64,000 nucleotides of DNA from positions 310,001 to 374,000 of the forward strand of contig NZ_JAOWLA010000001.1 in NCBI RefSeq assembly GCF_025751575.1, read 5' to 3'. This stretch comes from Albidovulum sediminicola. Lineage in GTDB: Bacteria; Pseudomonadota; Alphaproteobacteria; Rhodobacterales; Rhodobacteraceae. Position 1 is the first letter of the stretch. Every line of letters starts with the position of its first letter. This document shows, piece after piece, positions 1 through 6,976 of this stretch. Below the pieces are notes generated by a model. That model was given only the letters and a program-made list of their open reading frames with translations, was not told the origin of the DNA and made no database searches. A program made the translations under genes and the position numbers.

Positions 1-335
1 TTGTCGTCCCGCAGCAGCACGTTGAAATAGGGCTTGAGCTGCTTGATCAGGTTCTGTTCCAGCAGCAGCGCCTCGGTCTCCGTCCGCGTGGTCAGGAACA
101 TCATCGAGGCGGTCGCATGGATCATCCGCGCGATCCGTGCCGAATGGCCCGCGGGACGGGCATAGTTCGACACCCGCGCCTTGAGATTGCGGGCCTTGCC
201 GACGTAAAGCACCCGACCCTCGGCATCCAGCATCCGGTAGACCCCCGGCTGCGCCGTCAGGGTCTTGAGGTAGGACTGGATGACCGCGTGGCCCGTCGCG
301 GGCGGCTGCTGGGTCTGGCTCTGGTCGTCGGTCAT
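1..335 (-). CDS. uvrC: Excinuclease ABC subunit C, N-terminal part (truncated by window edge)
   Basis: UvrC makes the dual incisions of nucleotide excision repair with UvrA and UvrB. The first 111 codons are present. After a short Gln/Pro-rich head they show the GIY-YIG-type nuclease core: PGVYRM, then [16 protein letters not shown], then a conserved E-T-E-A-L-L-L-E-x-N-L-I-K block with the metal-binding Glu, and [10 protein letters not shown]. This matches the family N-terminus well. The ATG (complement of 333-335) is the only sensible start. The C-terminal nuclease, UVR and HhH parts lie outside the window. The gene is preceded by a 304-base AT-rich gap holding a DnaA box. Confidence 0.93.
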   Translation of the reverse strand, partial: MTDDQSQTQQPPATGHAVIQSYLKTLTAQPGVYRMLDAEGRVLYVGKARNLKARVSNYARPAGHSARIARMIHATASMMFLTTRTETEALLLEQNLIKQLKPYFNVLLRDD

Positions 336-639
336 GGGGCAGATGATTCCGCGTGGCTGCTGCAATGTTAAGCGCTGGGGCGCAAGAGGAAACCTGTCCA
401 CGGATTCTGTGGATAACTCTGGTGATAATAATCCGGCACCCCGAAATTCTCCTTAGTTTGTGACCCGTTCTCCGGTTTGCCTAATTTTTAGGCGCAATCG
501 TAAGTATTTGAAATTGATATGTAAAATTCTTAACGCCATGCAAAGGCCTGAAACTATTGGGAGAATCTTGACAGTTTTGTGACTGCCGACCCAAGAGTGC
601 ACAAGTCAAGGGTGCGCACCGCCACACCCCCGGGTTTTT
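336..639. other. AT-rich intergenic region with a perfect DnaA box and GANTC sites
   Basis: This 304-base gap lies between uvrC and the upstream SDR gene, both leftward. It holds a perfect consensus DnaA box, TGTGGATAA (408-416, TTATCCACA on the minus strand). Thirteen bases before it is an inverted, weaker TGTCCACGG. Bases 481-540 contain only 18 G/C in 60, far below the surrounding genes. GANTC (CcrM) sites lie at 345-349, 403-407 and 563-567, with one more at 646-650. I see no ORF. It may hold the uvrC promoter, a DnaA-regulated promoter or a replication-origin-like element; only one strong DnaA box is visible, so origin function is speculative. Confidence 0.5.
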
Positions 640-1428
640 TTAGCCGATTCCGCGAATATCGGGCGTCTTCCAGCCCAGGTGCTGGCCGCCATCGACACAC
701 AGAAGCTGGCCCGTCACCGCGGGCGCGTCGAGGAAATAGCCAAGTGCTGCGCAGATGTCGTCGGGGTTCGCGCCCCGCTCCAGCACCGAGGCCGCGCGCT
801 GGCCCTCGAACTGTGCCTGGGGCTGGTTTTCGCCCTTCAGGGTCGAGCCGGGGCCGATGGCGTTGACGCGGATGTCGGGCGCCAGCGCCCGCGCCGCGGT
901 CTGGGTAAAGGCCCAGAGGCCCATCTTGGCGATGGTGTAGCTCATGAACTCGGGCGTCAGCTTGCGGACCCTCTGGTCAACCATGTTGACGACCAGCGCC
1001 TCGGCCCGCCGGCCGCCGGGGCCTTCGGTCGCGCGCGGGGCCTGCGCCGCGAAGTGCTGGGTCAGCACGAAGGGCGCGCGCAGGTTCGATTCCATGTGCC
1101 GGTCCCAGCTTTGGCGGCTGGCGGATCGGATGTTGTCGTATTCGAAGATCGAGGCGTTGTTGATAAGCACGGTCAACTCGCCCCCCAATGCGGCGGCGGC
1201 CTGGGCGATCAGGGTTTCGGTCTGCGCCTCGTCCAGAAGGTCGGCCTGCAGGGTTACGGCACGCACCCCATAGGCCCGCGCCTCCTCCGCCGTGGCCTCG
1301 GCCGCCTCGGCCGAGCTGGCGTAATGGATCGCCACATCCAGCCCGCGGCAGGCAAGGTATAGCGCCATGTCGCGCCCCAGCCGCTTTGCCCCGCCGGTGA
1401 CAAGCGCGCGTCCCAGCACAACGGTCAT
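640..1428 (-). CDS. SDR family oxidoreductase, pteridine-reductase/FolM-like
   Basis: A 262-residue short-chain dehydrogenase. The cofactor motif TGGAKRLG (residues 11-18) has the Arg form typical of NADPH-dependent pteridine reductases. NNAS follows at 90-93, and the catalytic pair Y164-x3-K168 is present. The position usually held by catalytic Ser is Asp (NMVDQ, about 147-152), as in PTR1/FolM-type enzymes. A dihydropterin or dihydromonapterin substrate is therefore plausible but inferred. The start codon at 1428 overlaps the stop of the small upstream gene (ATGA), so translation is probably coupled. It belongs to a leftward operon with the zinc-ribbon protein and the S49 peptidase. Confidence 0.85.
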   Translation of the reverse strand: MTVVLGRALVTGGAKRLGRDMALYLACRGLDVAIHYASSAEAAEATAEEARAYGVRAVTLQADLLDEAQTETLIAQAAAALGGELTVLINNASIFEYDNIRSASRQSWDRHMESNLRAPFVLTQHFAAQAPRATEGPGGRRAEALVVNMVDQRVRKLTPEFMSYTIAKMGLWAFTQTAARALAPDIRVNAIGPGSTLKGENQPQAQFEGQRAASVLERGANPDDICAALGYFLDAPAVTGQLLCVDGGQHLGWKTPDIRGIG

Positions 1429-1595
1429 GACGCATCCTTTCCGCAGTCGCATCCGCCCTTGCCGACGATCGGGCGCCCGCAGGACCGGCAGCGCCGCATC
1501 CCGGTCTTGCGCGACCCGATGCCCGGCACCCGGAGCCGTCCGAACAGCGCGAGCACCGCCATCACGATCAGGAACAGTGTGACGACCTTGACCAT
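1425..1595 (-). CDS. Small membrane protein with C-terminal zinc-ribbon-like motif
   Basis: A 56-residue protein: a single hydrophobic N-terminal segment (VVTLFLIVMAVLALFG), a basic stretch, then CRSCGRPIVGKGGCDC, a compact Cys-rich zinc-ribbon-like tail. The ATG at 1595 lies two bases after the upstream peptidase stop, and its own stop overlaps the SDR start, which supports a real coupled operon gene. An upstream in-frame ATG at 1619 would overlap the peptidase and is less likely. I do not recognise a named family and the function is unknown. Confidence 0.7.
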   Translation of the reverse strand: MVKVVTLFLIVMAVLALFGRLRVPGIGSRKTGMRRCRSCGRPIVGKGGCDCGKDAS

Positions 1596-1597
1596 GG

Positions 1598-2395
1598 CTA
1601 CAACCCGTAGCGCGCCCAAAGCGCGCGCTCCTCCGCCTCTTCCAGCACCGATCCGACGAGCCTGCCGGTCAGCCGCTGGAAGAACGGCCGCCTGGTGCCG
1701 TAGGGGATCAGCTTGACCTTGTCGCCGTAAAGCGCCTTGAGCTTCGGGACCGCGTGGGCGATCCCGTCGGCCAAGCCCACGTCGACCGCGCCCTGACCCA
1801 CCCAGACGTCGCCCGTGAACAGATCGCGCCCGGGGTCCAGGCGGGCGCCACGGCGGCTGCTGACCTGGGTTTTGAACGCCTCATGCACGGGGGAAAGGAT
1901 TGCCTGCAGGCGCTCCACATCCTCGGGCTTTTCCGGTCGGAACGGATCGAGGAAGCTCTTCGAGGCGCCGGCGGTATGGACGCGCCGCTCGATCCCGTGG
2001 CGGGCCAGGAACTCCGGGAAGCCGAAGCCCGAAGAGATCACGCCGATCGAGCCGGTGACGGAATTCGCGTCCAGCCAGATATCGTCGGCCGCCGTCGCCA
2101 ACCAGTAACCGCCCGAGGCCGCGACATCCTCCACGAAGGCGTGGACGGGGATCTTGCGGTCTTCCGCAAGGCGGCGGATGCGGGCGGCGATCAGGGCCGA
2201 CTGTACCGGCGAGCCGCCGGGCGAGTTGATGACCAGCGCCACCGCCTTCGGCTTGCCGCGGCGGAACGCGCGTTCGATGATCGGGGCCAGCGCGTGATCG
2301 GACAGACCGCCGCGCGGGCCTGCGGCGATCACACCCTGAAGCCGGAGGACGGCGACACGCGGCTTGGCGCGGAAAAGGTCGCGAATGGATCTCAT
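1598..2395 (-). CDS. sppA: S49 family signal peptide peptidase (SppA-like)
   Basis: A 265-residue member of the short (SppA 36K/SohB) class of membrane-associated serine peptidases that degrade cleaved signal peptides. Family landmarks are visible: a VALVINSPGGSP oxyanion region (about 52-63), VEDVAASGGYWLA with catalytic Ser94, VTGSIGVI (113-120), and ASKSFLD with candidate general-base Lys146. The Ser-Lys spacing of 52 equals that of the bacterial SppA Ser/Lys dyad. The start at 2395 gives MRSIRDLF; a 23-residue upstream extension is low-complexity and not family-like. There is no obvious N-terminal membrane helix. First gene of the operon reading into the zinc-ribbon protein and the SDR. 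Confidence 0.88.
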   Translation of the reverse strand: MRSIRDLFRAKPRVAVLRLQGVIAAGPRGGLSDHALAPIIERAFRRGKPKAVALVINSPGGSPVQSALIAARIRRLAEDRKIPVHAFVEDVAASGGYWLATAADDIWLDANSVTGSIGVISSGFGFPEFLARHGIERRVHTAGASKSFLDPFRPEKPEDVERLQAILSPVHEAFKTQVSSRRGARLDPGRDLFTGDVWVGQGAVDVGLADGIAHAVPKLKALYGDKVKLIPYGTRRPFFQRLTGRLVGSVLEEAEERALWARYGL

Positions 2396-2490
2396 GAGAT
2401 GCGATGTAGACCTTCGCGGCCGCCGGAACAATGGAAAGCCGGCGCAAAGGCCCCTGCCCACCACCGTTTTCCCCTGTGGGACAGATCTGC

Positions 2491-2958
2491 TCAGCCGATC
2501 ACGCGCACCCTCAGCGGGCGGCCGTCGAAGATCGTCTCCATCGAGAAGTGGCCGGTCACGGTTTCAAGGTCGCCGACCGTGATCAGCTGCTGATAGACCG
2601 TGTCATACCCGGCCATCGAGGTCGTCACGACCTTGAGGAAATAATCCCACTCCCCCCCGATACGGTGGAATGAGGCGATCTCGGGGATGGATTCGACCTT
2701 GGCGCGGAAGCGGGCCGACCAGTCGGGCGAATGGTTCCGCGTCTTGACGAAGACCATGACGGTCAGGTCCAGCCCCAGCGCCCGCGCGTCGAGCCGGGCT
2801 GTTGCGCCGCGGATGATGCCCGCCTGCGTCAGGCGCTGCATCCGCCGCCAGCAGGCGTTCTGCGACAGGCCCACACGCTCCGCCACCTCGCGCTGGGACA
2901 AGCTGCCATCGGCCTGGATGCAGTTCAGGATGGATTGGTCGATTGCGTCGATTTTCAT
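2491..2958 (-). CDS. Lrp/AsnC family transcriptional regulator
   Basis: A 155-residue regulator with an N-terminal winged helix (IDQSILNCIQADGSLSQREVAERVGLSQNACWRRMQRL, residues 5-42 or so) and a C-terminal RAM (AsnC_trans_reg) domain ending in MAGYDTVYQQLI and the ETIFDGRPLRV tail. Such proteins form octamers that respond to amino acids. It is divergently transcribed from a PLP-dependent enzyme over a 104-base gap containing palindromes, the usual arrangement for an AsnC protein controlling its neighbour. The ATG at 2958 gives the family-standard MKIDAID start. Confidence 0.9.
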   Translation of the reverse strand: MKIDAIDQSILNCIQADGSLSQREVAERVGLSQNACWRRMQRLTQAGIIRGATARLDARALGLDLTVMVFVKTRNHSPDWSARFRAKVESIPEIASFHRIGGEWDYFLKVVTTSMAGYDTVYQQLITVGDLETVTGHFSMETIFDGRPLRVRVIG

Positions 2959-2967
2959 GGCTATTAA

Positions 2968-2988
2968 GGTCAAATGACCCAATAATTG
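2968..2988. promoter_or_regulatory. Candidate AsnC-type operator (two adjacent palindromes)
   Basis: GGTCA-AA-TGACC (2968-2979) is an inverted repeat. It adjoins CAAT-A-ATTG (2980-2988), a second palindrome. Both lie 10 to 30 bases upstream of the AsnC-type start and in the divergent promoter gap. An operator role is inferred from position. The first palindrome recurs in the cco promoter at about 40345. Confidence 0.4.
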
Positions 2989-3062
2989 AGAATTCGGATA
3001 TCAAATATGTGATGAATTGGCGGTTGAGTGCAACGATTATCTCCTCCAGACAGGAGAACGCC

Positions 3063-4532
3063 ATGACCATGACCGCTTTCGACCGCTTCCGCGCCAGCCT
3101 CGGGTCCGACAATGTGCCCGGGCGCATCCATGATGGCGTGATCGGCAAGGACGCCGTGATCGACGGGCCTTTCGGTCCCAAGCCCATGCTTTATGCCGAT
3201 TACGTCGCCTCCGGCCGTGCGCTGCGGCAGGTTGAAACCTTCGTGATGGAGGAGGTTCTGCCCTGGTATTCGAACAGCCATACCGAGGCGTCGCATTGCG
3301 GTGGCGTCATGACCCGGCTGCGGCGCGAGGCGCGGTCGGTCATCCGCGCGCTCTGCGGGGCGGGGGAGGAAACGGCGGTGATCTTCACCGGTTCGGGGGC
3401 GACCGCGGGGCTGAACCGGCTGGTGCATCTGCTGGGGCTCGACACGGCGGTCCGGCGCGGCGACCGTCCGGTCGTCATCATCGGCCCTTATGAGCATCAT
3501 TCCAACATCCTGCCCTGGCGCGAAAGCGGCGCCGAGGTGGTCGAGATCCCGGAGGATGCCCGGGGCGGCCCCGATCGCCAGGCGCTGGCGCGGGCACTTG
3601 CGGCCGCTGCAGGCCGCAGCTTGGTCATCGGCAGCTTTTCCGCAGCCTCGAACGTCACCGGCATCCTCACCGATGTCGAGGGTATAACCCGGCAGCTGAA
3701 GGCGGCCGGCGCGCGAGCGGTCTGGGACTACGCGGGCGGCGGTCCCTACCTGCCGATCCGCATGGCGCCCGCCCCCGACGCCGAGATCGATGCCATCGTC
3801 ACCTCCCCCCACAAGTTCGTGGGCGGGCCTGCGGCCTCAGGCCTCCTCCTGCTCCGCCGTTCGGCTGTGGCGGCCGACATCCCCACCTTTCCGGGCGGCG
3901 GCACGGTCCGCTTCGTTTCGCCCGAGGCCCATGATTACGCCGCAAACGTCGAGGCGCGGGAGGAAGCCGGGACGCCGAACGTCGTGGGCGATATCCGCGC
4001 CGCGCTGGCGTTCATCGTCAAGGATGCGATCGGACAGCGCTTCATCGACGCGCGCAACGCCGAACTGAGGGATCGCGCGCTGGCGGCCTGGGGGGCCTGT
4101 GACCGGATCGAGATCCTCGGCAACCTTGAGGTCGCGCGGCTTCCGATCCTCTCCTTCCGCATCCGCGACGGGCAGGGCGGCTATTTGCACCAGCAGCTTG
4201 CCACGCGGATGCTTTCGGACCTTCACGGCATACAGGCCCGCGGCGGCTGCGCCTGCGCGGGGCCCTATGTCCACCGCCTTCTGGGGATCTGTGCGGAGGA
4301 ATCCCGCGCCCTGCGCGCCGCGATCCTGTCGGGGCAGGAGATGCTGAAGCCGGGCTTCGTCCGCCTGAATTTCAGCTATCTCTTTTCCGATGAGGAGGCC
4401 GACCGCGTGATCGCTGCCGTGATTGATCTGGCGCGGAACGCGGACCGGCTGCGCCCGGCCTATGACTTCGACGCATCGACGGCGATCTTCACCCCGCGCG
4501 CGACTTCGACCGCTCAGGCCCCGCGGCCCTGA
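3063..4532 (+). CDS. Class V aminotransferase-fold PLP enzyme (cysteine desulfurase-like)
   Basis: A 489-residue fold-type I PLP enzyme of the NifS/SufS/Csd superfamily. Visible landmarks: FTGSGATAGLN phosphate-binding loop (108-118), GPYEHHSN (141-148), WDYAGGGPY with PLP-pairing Asp222, SPHKFVGGP with Schiff-base Lys251, EAGTPNVVGDIRA (301-313), and ARGGCACAGPY with Cys396/Cys398 near where group II desulfurases carry catalytic Cys. Start: AGGAG at 3053-3057 precedes the ATG at 3063; an upstream ATG at 2943 would run through the promoter. The substrate is not certain; cysteine desulfurase, selenocysteine lyase or another beta-elimination are possible. The 3' end overlaps the convergent GlxA-type gene by 19 bases. 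Confidence 0.85.
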   Translation: MTMTAFDRFRASLGSDNVPGRIHDGVIGKDAVIDGPFGPKPMLYADYVASGRALRQVETFVMEEVLPWYSNSHTEASHCGGVMTRLRREARSVIRALCGAGEETAVIFTGSGATAGLNRLVHLLGLDTAVRRGDRPVVIIGPYEHHSNILPWRESGAEVVEIPEDARGGPDRQALARALAAAAGRSLVIGSFSAASNVTGILTDVEGITRQLKAAGARAVWDYAGGGPYLPIRMAPAPDAEIDAIVTSPHKFVGGPAASGLLLLRRSAVAADIPTFPGGGTVRFVSPEAHDYAANVEAREEAGTPNVVGDIRAALAFIVKDAIGQRFIDARNAELRDRALAAWGACDRIEILGNLEVARLPILSFRIRDGQGGYLHQQLATRMLSDLHGIQARGGCACAGPYVHRLLGICAEESRALRAAILSGQEMLKPGFVRLNFSYLFSDEEADRVIAAVIDLARNADRLRPAYDFDASTAIFTPRATSTAQAPRP

Positions 4533-5470
4533 CGCAGGTCGCGCGGGGTCGTGCCGAACTCCGCCGAGAAGGCCCGCGTCATCGCCGAGGCGTCCTTGTA
4601 TCCGCAACGCAACGCGATCTCGGAGACCGGATAGGTCGATTGCTCGACATAGCGCCGCGCCGCGGACAGTCGCAGGCTGCGGTAGACGCTGCGCGGCCCG
4701 GCGCCGAGTTCGGCGGCAAAGCGCCCTTCCAGGTCGCGCAGGCCGAGGCCCAGGCGGCGCGCGACCTCGGGCAGGGGCAGCGGGTCCTCGATATGGCGGC
4801 GCATCAGGGCGATGGCCGATTCCACCATGCGCCCGCGCGGCCTGCGGCGCAGCGGCTCTTCCGGGCGCTCGATATCCGCCGACATGAACAGCGCCGAAAC
4901 CTCCAGCCGCATCCCCTCGCCCAGCAGGTCGCCGACGAGCCGCGTGGTCAGGTCGAAGGCCGTCATCGCCCCGCCGGAGGACATCAGCGTGCCGTCGATC
5001 ACATACCGCCGATGCTCAACCTCGACCTCGGGGAAGGTTTCGGCGAAGGCGTCGATCTCGTCCCAGTGGATGGTCGCGCGCCGCCCCTTCAGTAGCCCGG
5101 CGCGCGCCAGGAGCCAGCTTCCCATGTCCATCGCGGCGATGGCGCCATGGCGGCTGGCGGCCTCCCGCAGGGCCGAAAGGCAGCGTGGTGTCGCATGGGC
5201 GCGCGCGTCATAGCTCGGCATGACGAACAGCACGTCGGCGCGCCCGGCTTCGGCCAGCGCCGCATGCGGCAGGACCGGCAGACCGGAGGAAGAGGTGACG
5301 CTCGACCCGTCCAGCGTCACGAACTGCCACTCGAAGACTTGCCGCCGCGCGATCGTGTTCGCGGCGCGCAGCGGTTCGACCACATTGGCCAGGCAATGCA
5401 TCGAAAACCGTTCGAAGAGCCAGAGCAGAACCCGCTGGGTCCGGGTCGTGTTTTTTGTCCAGATCGGCAT
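4514..5470 (-). CDS. GlxA/CdhR-type AraC family transcriptional regulator
   Basis: A 318-residue protein with an N-terminal DJ-1/PfpI-like (type I glutamine amidotransferase) domain (about 10-185, including AMDMGSWLLARAGLLKGRRATIHW) and a C-terminal AraC double HTH (about 220-315, ending in CGYKDASAMTRAFSAEFGTTPRDLR). This architecture is that of GlxA, CdhR and GbdR, several of which control quaternary-amine (carnitine, betaine) catabolism. It is divergent from the acyl-CoA dehydrogenase and so probably controls the acyl-CoA genes at 5.5-9.8 kb; the inducer is inferred, not shown. The ATG at 5470 (MPIWTKN) is preferred because the upstream extension is not family-like. Confidence 0.87.
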   Translation of the reverse strand: MPIWTKNTTRTQRVLLWLFERFSMHCLANVVEPLRAANTIARRQVFEWQFVTLDGSSVTSSSGLPVLPHAALAEAGRADVLFVMPSYDARAHATPRCLSALREAASRHGAIAAMDMGSWLLARAGLLKGRRATIHWDEIDAFAETFPEVEVEHRRYVIDGTLMSSGGAMTAFDLTTRLVGDLLGEGMRLEVSALFMSADIERPEEPLRRRPRGRMVESAIALMRRHIEDPLPLPEVARRLGLGLRDLEGRFAAELGAGPRSVYRSLRLSAARRYVEQSTYPVSEIALRCGYKDASAMTRAFSAEFGTTPRDLRQGRGA

Positions 5471-5552
5471 GATCAATATCATAATCTGCACGAAAATGGC
5501 CCGCAATCCCTGATAGCGATGGGCCCAGCACCCCATCCCGGAAGGACCTCCC

Positions 5553-6716
5553 ATGCATTTCGGCCTGACCGAAGAACAGCAGATGATCGTCGATACCACG
5601 CGTGCCTTCGTGGAGAATGAGCTCTACCCGCACGAGATGACGGTCGAGCGGACCGGCCACCTGCCGATGGAACTGATCAAGGAGATCCAGGCCAAGGCGA
5701 TGGCTGCGGGGCTTTATGCCGCCAACATGCCCGAAGAGGTGGGTGGCGCGGGGCTCGATACGCTCACCTGGCTGCTTTACGAAAAGGAACTGGGCCGGGC
5801 GAACTACGCGCTCCACTGGACCTGCGTGGCGCGCCCCTCGAACATCCTTCTGGCGGGCAACGACGAACAGCGGGAGCAGTACCTCTATCCCTGTATCCGG
5901 GGGGAAACCTGGGACTGCCTGGCGATGACCGAGCCCGGCGCGGGATCCGACCTGCGCGGCATGAAGGCCTCTGCCCGGCAGGACGGCGACGACTGGATCC
6001 TGAACGGCACCAAGCATTTCATCAGCCACGCCGACATCGCGGGCTTCTCGATCGTCTTCATGGCGACCGGAGAGGAAATGACCCCGCGCGGGCCCAAGAA
6101 GAAGATCACCGCCTTCTTCGTCGACAAGGGCACCAAGGGTTTCACGGTGCGCGATGGCTACCGCAACGTTTCCCACCGCGGCTACACCAATGCGGTACTT
6201 GAGTTCGACGACTGCCGCCTCAACAAGCGCCAGATCCTGGGCGAGGTGCACAAGGGGTTTGAGGTCGCCAACAGCTGGCTTGGCGCCACTCGGCTCCAGG
6301 TCGCCTCGACCTGCCTCGGCCGCGCCGAGCGGGCGCTGGGGCACGCGGTTTCCTATGCGGCCGAACGCGAACAGTTCGGCCAGAAGATCGGCAAGTTCCA
6401 GGGCATATCGTTCAAGCTCGCCGACATGGCAATGGAACTGAAGGCCGCGGAACTGCTGACGCGGGAAGCCGCCTGGAAATACGATCAAGGCACCGTGACC
6501 GAGTCCGATATGTCGATGGCCAAGCTGAAGGCGACCGAGGTCCTGGCGCATATCGCGGACGAGGCGATCCAGATCCATGGCGGCATGGGCCTCATGGATG
6601 AATTGCCCCTTGAGCGGATCTGGCGCGACGCGCGCGTCGAGCGGATCTGGGAAGGCACCTCCGAGATTCAGCGCCATATCATCAGCCGGGAACTGCTGCG
6701 TCCCTTCGGCGCCTGA
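5553..6716 (+). CDS. Acyl-CoA dehydrogenase
   Basis: A 387-residue FAD-dependent dehydrogenase. AMTEPGAGSDLRGM is the first family signature. The C-terminal helix has IHGGMGLMDELPLERIWRDAR followed by WEGTSEIQ, in which Glu367 is the expected catalytic base. Electrons would go to ETF and the quinone pool. The ATG at 5553 follows GGAAGGACCTCCC. It is divergent from the GlxA-type regulator and upstream of an acyl-CoA ligase and CaiD, so gamma-butyrobetainyl-CoA or a similar CoA ester is a reasonable candidate substrate, but sequence alone does not settle chain type. Confidence 0.92.
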   Translation: MHFGLTEEQQMIVDTTRAFVENELYPHEMTVERTGHLPMELIKEIQAKAMAAGLYAANMPEEVGGAGLDTLTWLLYEKELGRANYALHWTCVARPSNILLAGNDEQREQYLYPCIRGETWDCLAMTEPGAGSDLRGMKASARQDGDDWILNGTKHFISHADIAGFSIVFMATGEEMTPRGPKKKITAFFVDKGTKGFTVRDGYRNVSHRGYTNAVLEFDDCRLNKRQILGEVHKGFEVANSWLGATRLQVASTCLGRAERALGHAVSYAAEREQFGQKIGKFQGISFKLADMAMELKAAELLTREAAWKYDQGTVTESDMSMAKLKATEVLAHIADEAIQIHGGMGLMDELPLERIWRDARVERIWEGTSEIQRHIISRELLRPFGA

Positions 6717-6718
6717 CG

Positions 6719-6795
6719 CGGGGGGCTGTCTGCCCCCCGGCTCCGGGCAAGCCCGGAGCTCCCCCCGAGGATACTTGAAAAAAGAAGAAGCAAGA
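6719..6795 (+). repeat. Rhodobacteraceae-type intergenic repeat, copy 1
   Basis: A GC-rich block with a self-complementary CTCCGGGCAAGCCCGGAG (6741-6758) is followed by CCCCCGAGGATAC, then an A/G-rich tail (TTGAAAAAAGAAGAAGC). From general knowledge, this composition of a GC hairpin, GAGGATATTT and GAAAAAGAAGAA is common in intergenic regions of this family. It lies directly after the acyl-CoA dehydrogenase stop and could serve as a terminator or mRNA-stabilising hairpin. An inverted second copy follows about 100 bases on. Confidence 0.65.
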
Positions 6796-6868
6796 AAATG
6801 TTAATCTACATGGCGCATCCTGAGAGCACGGTACAGGCGGGGACGCCGATGACCGTAAAAGGAGAAGG

Positions 6869-6905
6869 CGCTCCGTTCCTGTCGGGGCGGAGCGTTTCTG
6901 CTTTC
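6869..6905 (+). terminator. Hairpin between the two repeat copies, terminator-like
   Basis: CGCTCCG (6869-6875) pairs perfectly with CGGAGCG (6888-6894) across a 12-base loop and is followed by the T-rich TTTCTGCTTTC. It would end transcription from the acyl-CoA dehydrogenase, which implies the ligase-caiD pair may have its own promoter. The T-run is imperfect. Confidence 0.4.
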
Positions 6906-6975
6906 TTCTTTTCGAAAATATCCCGGGGGTCCGGGGGCAGAGCCCCCGGCGTCTGCCCAGGGGCGGGGGGCCGGG
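6900..6975 (-). repeat. Rhodobacteraceae-type intergenic repeat, copy 2 (inverted)
   Basis: Read on the minus strand this is a GC hairpin (GCCGGGGGCTCTGCCCCCGG), then ACCCCCGGGATATTTTCGAAAAGAAGAAAGC. It matches copy 1 (6719-6795) in order and sequence but in opposite orientation. Its GC hairpin half abuts the ATG of the acyl-CoA ligase, leaving no clear ribosome binding site there. Confidence 0.65.
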
Positions 6976-6976
6976 C

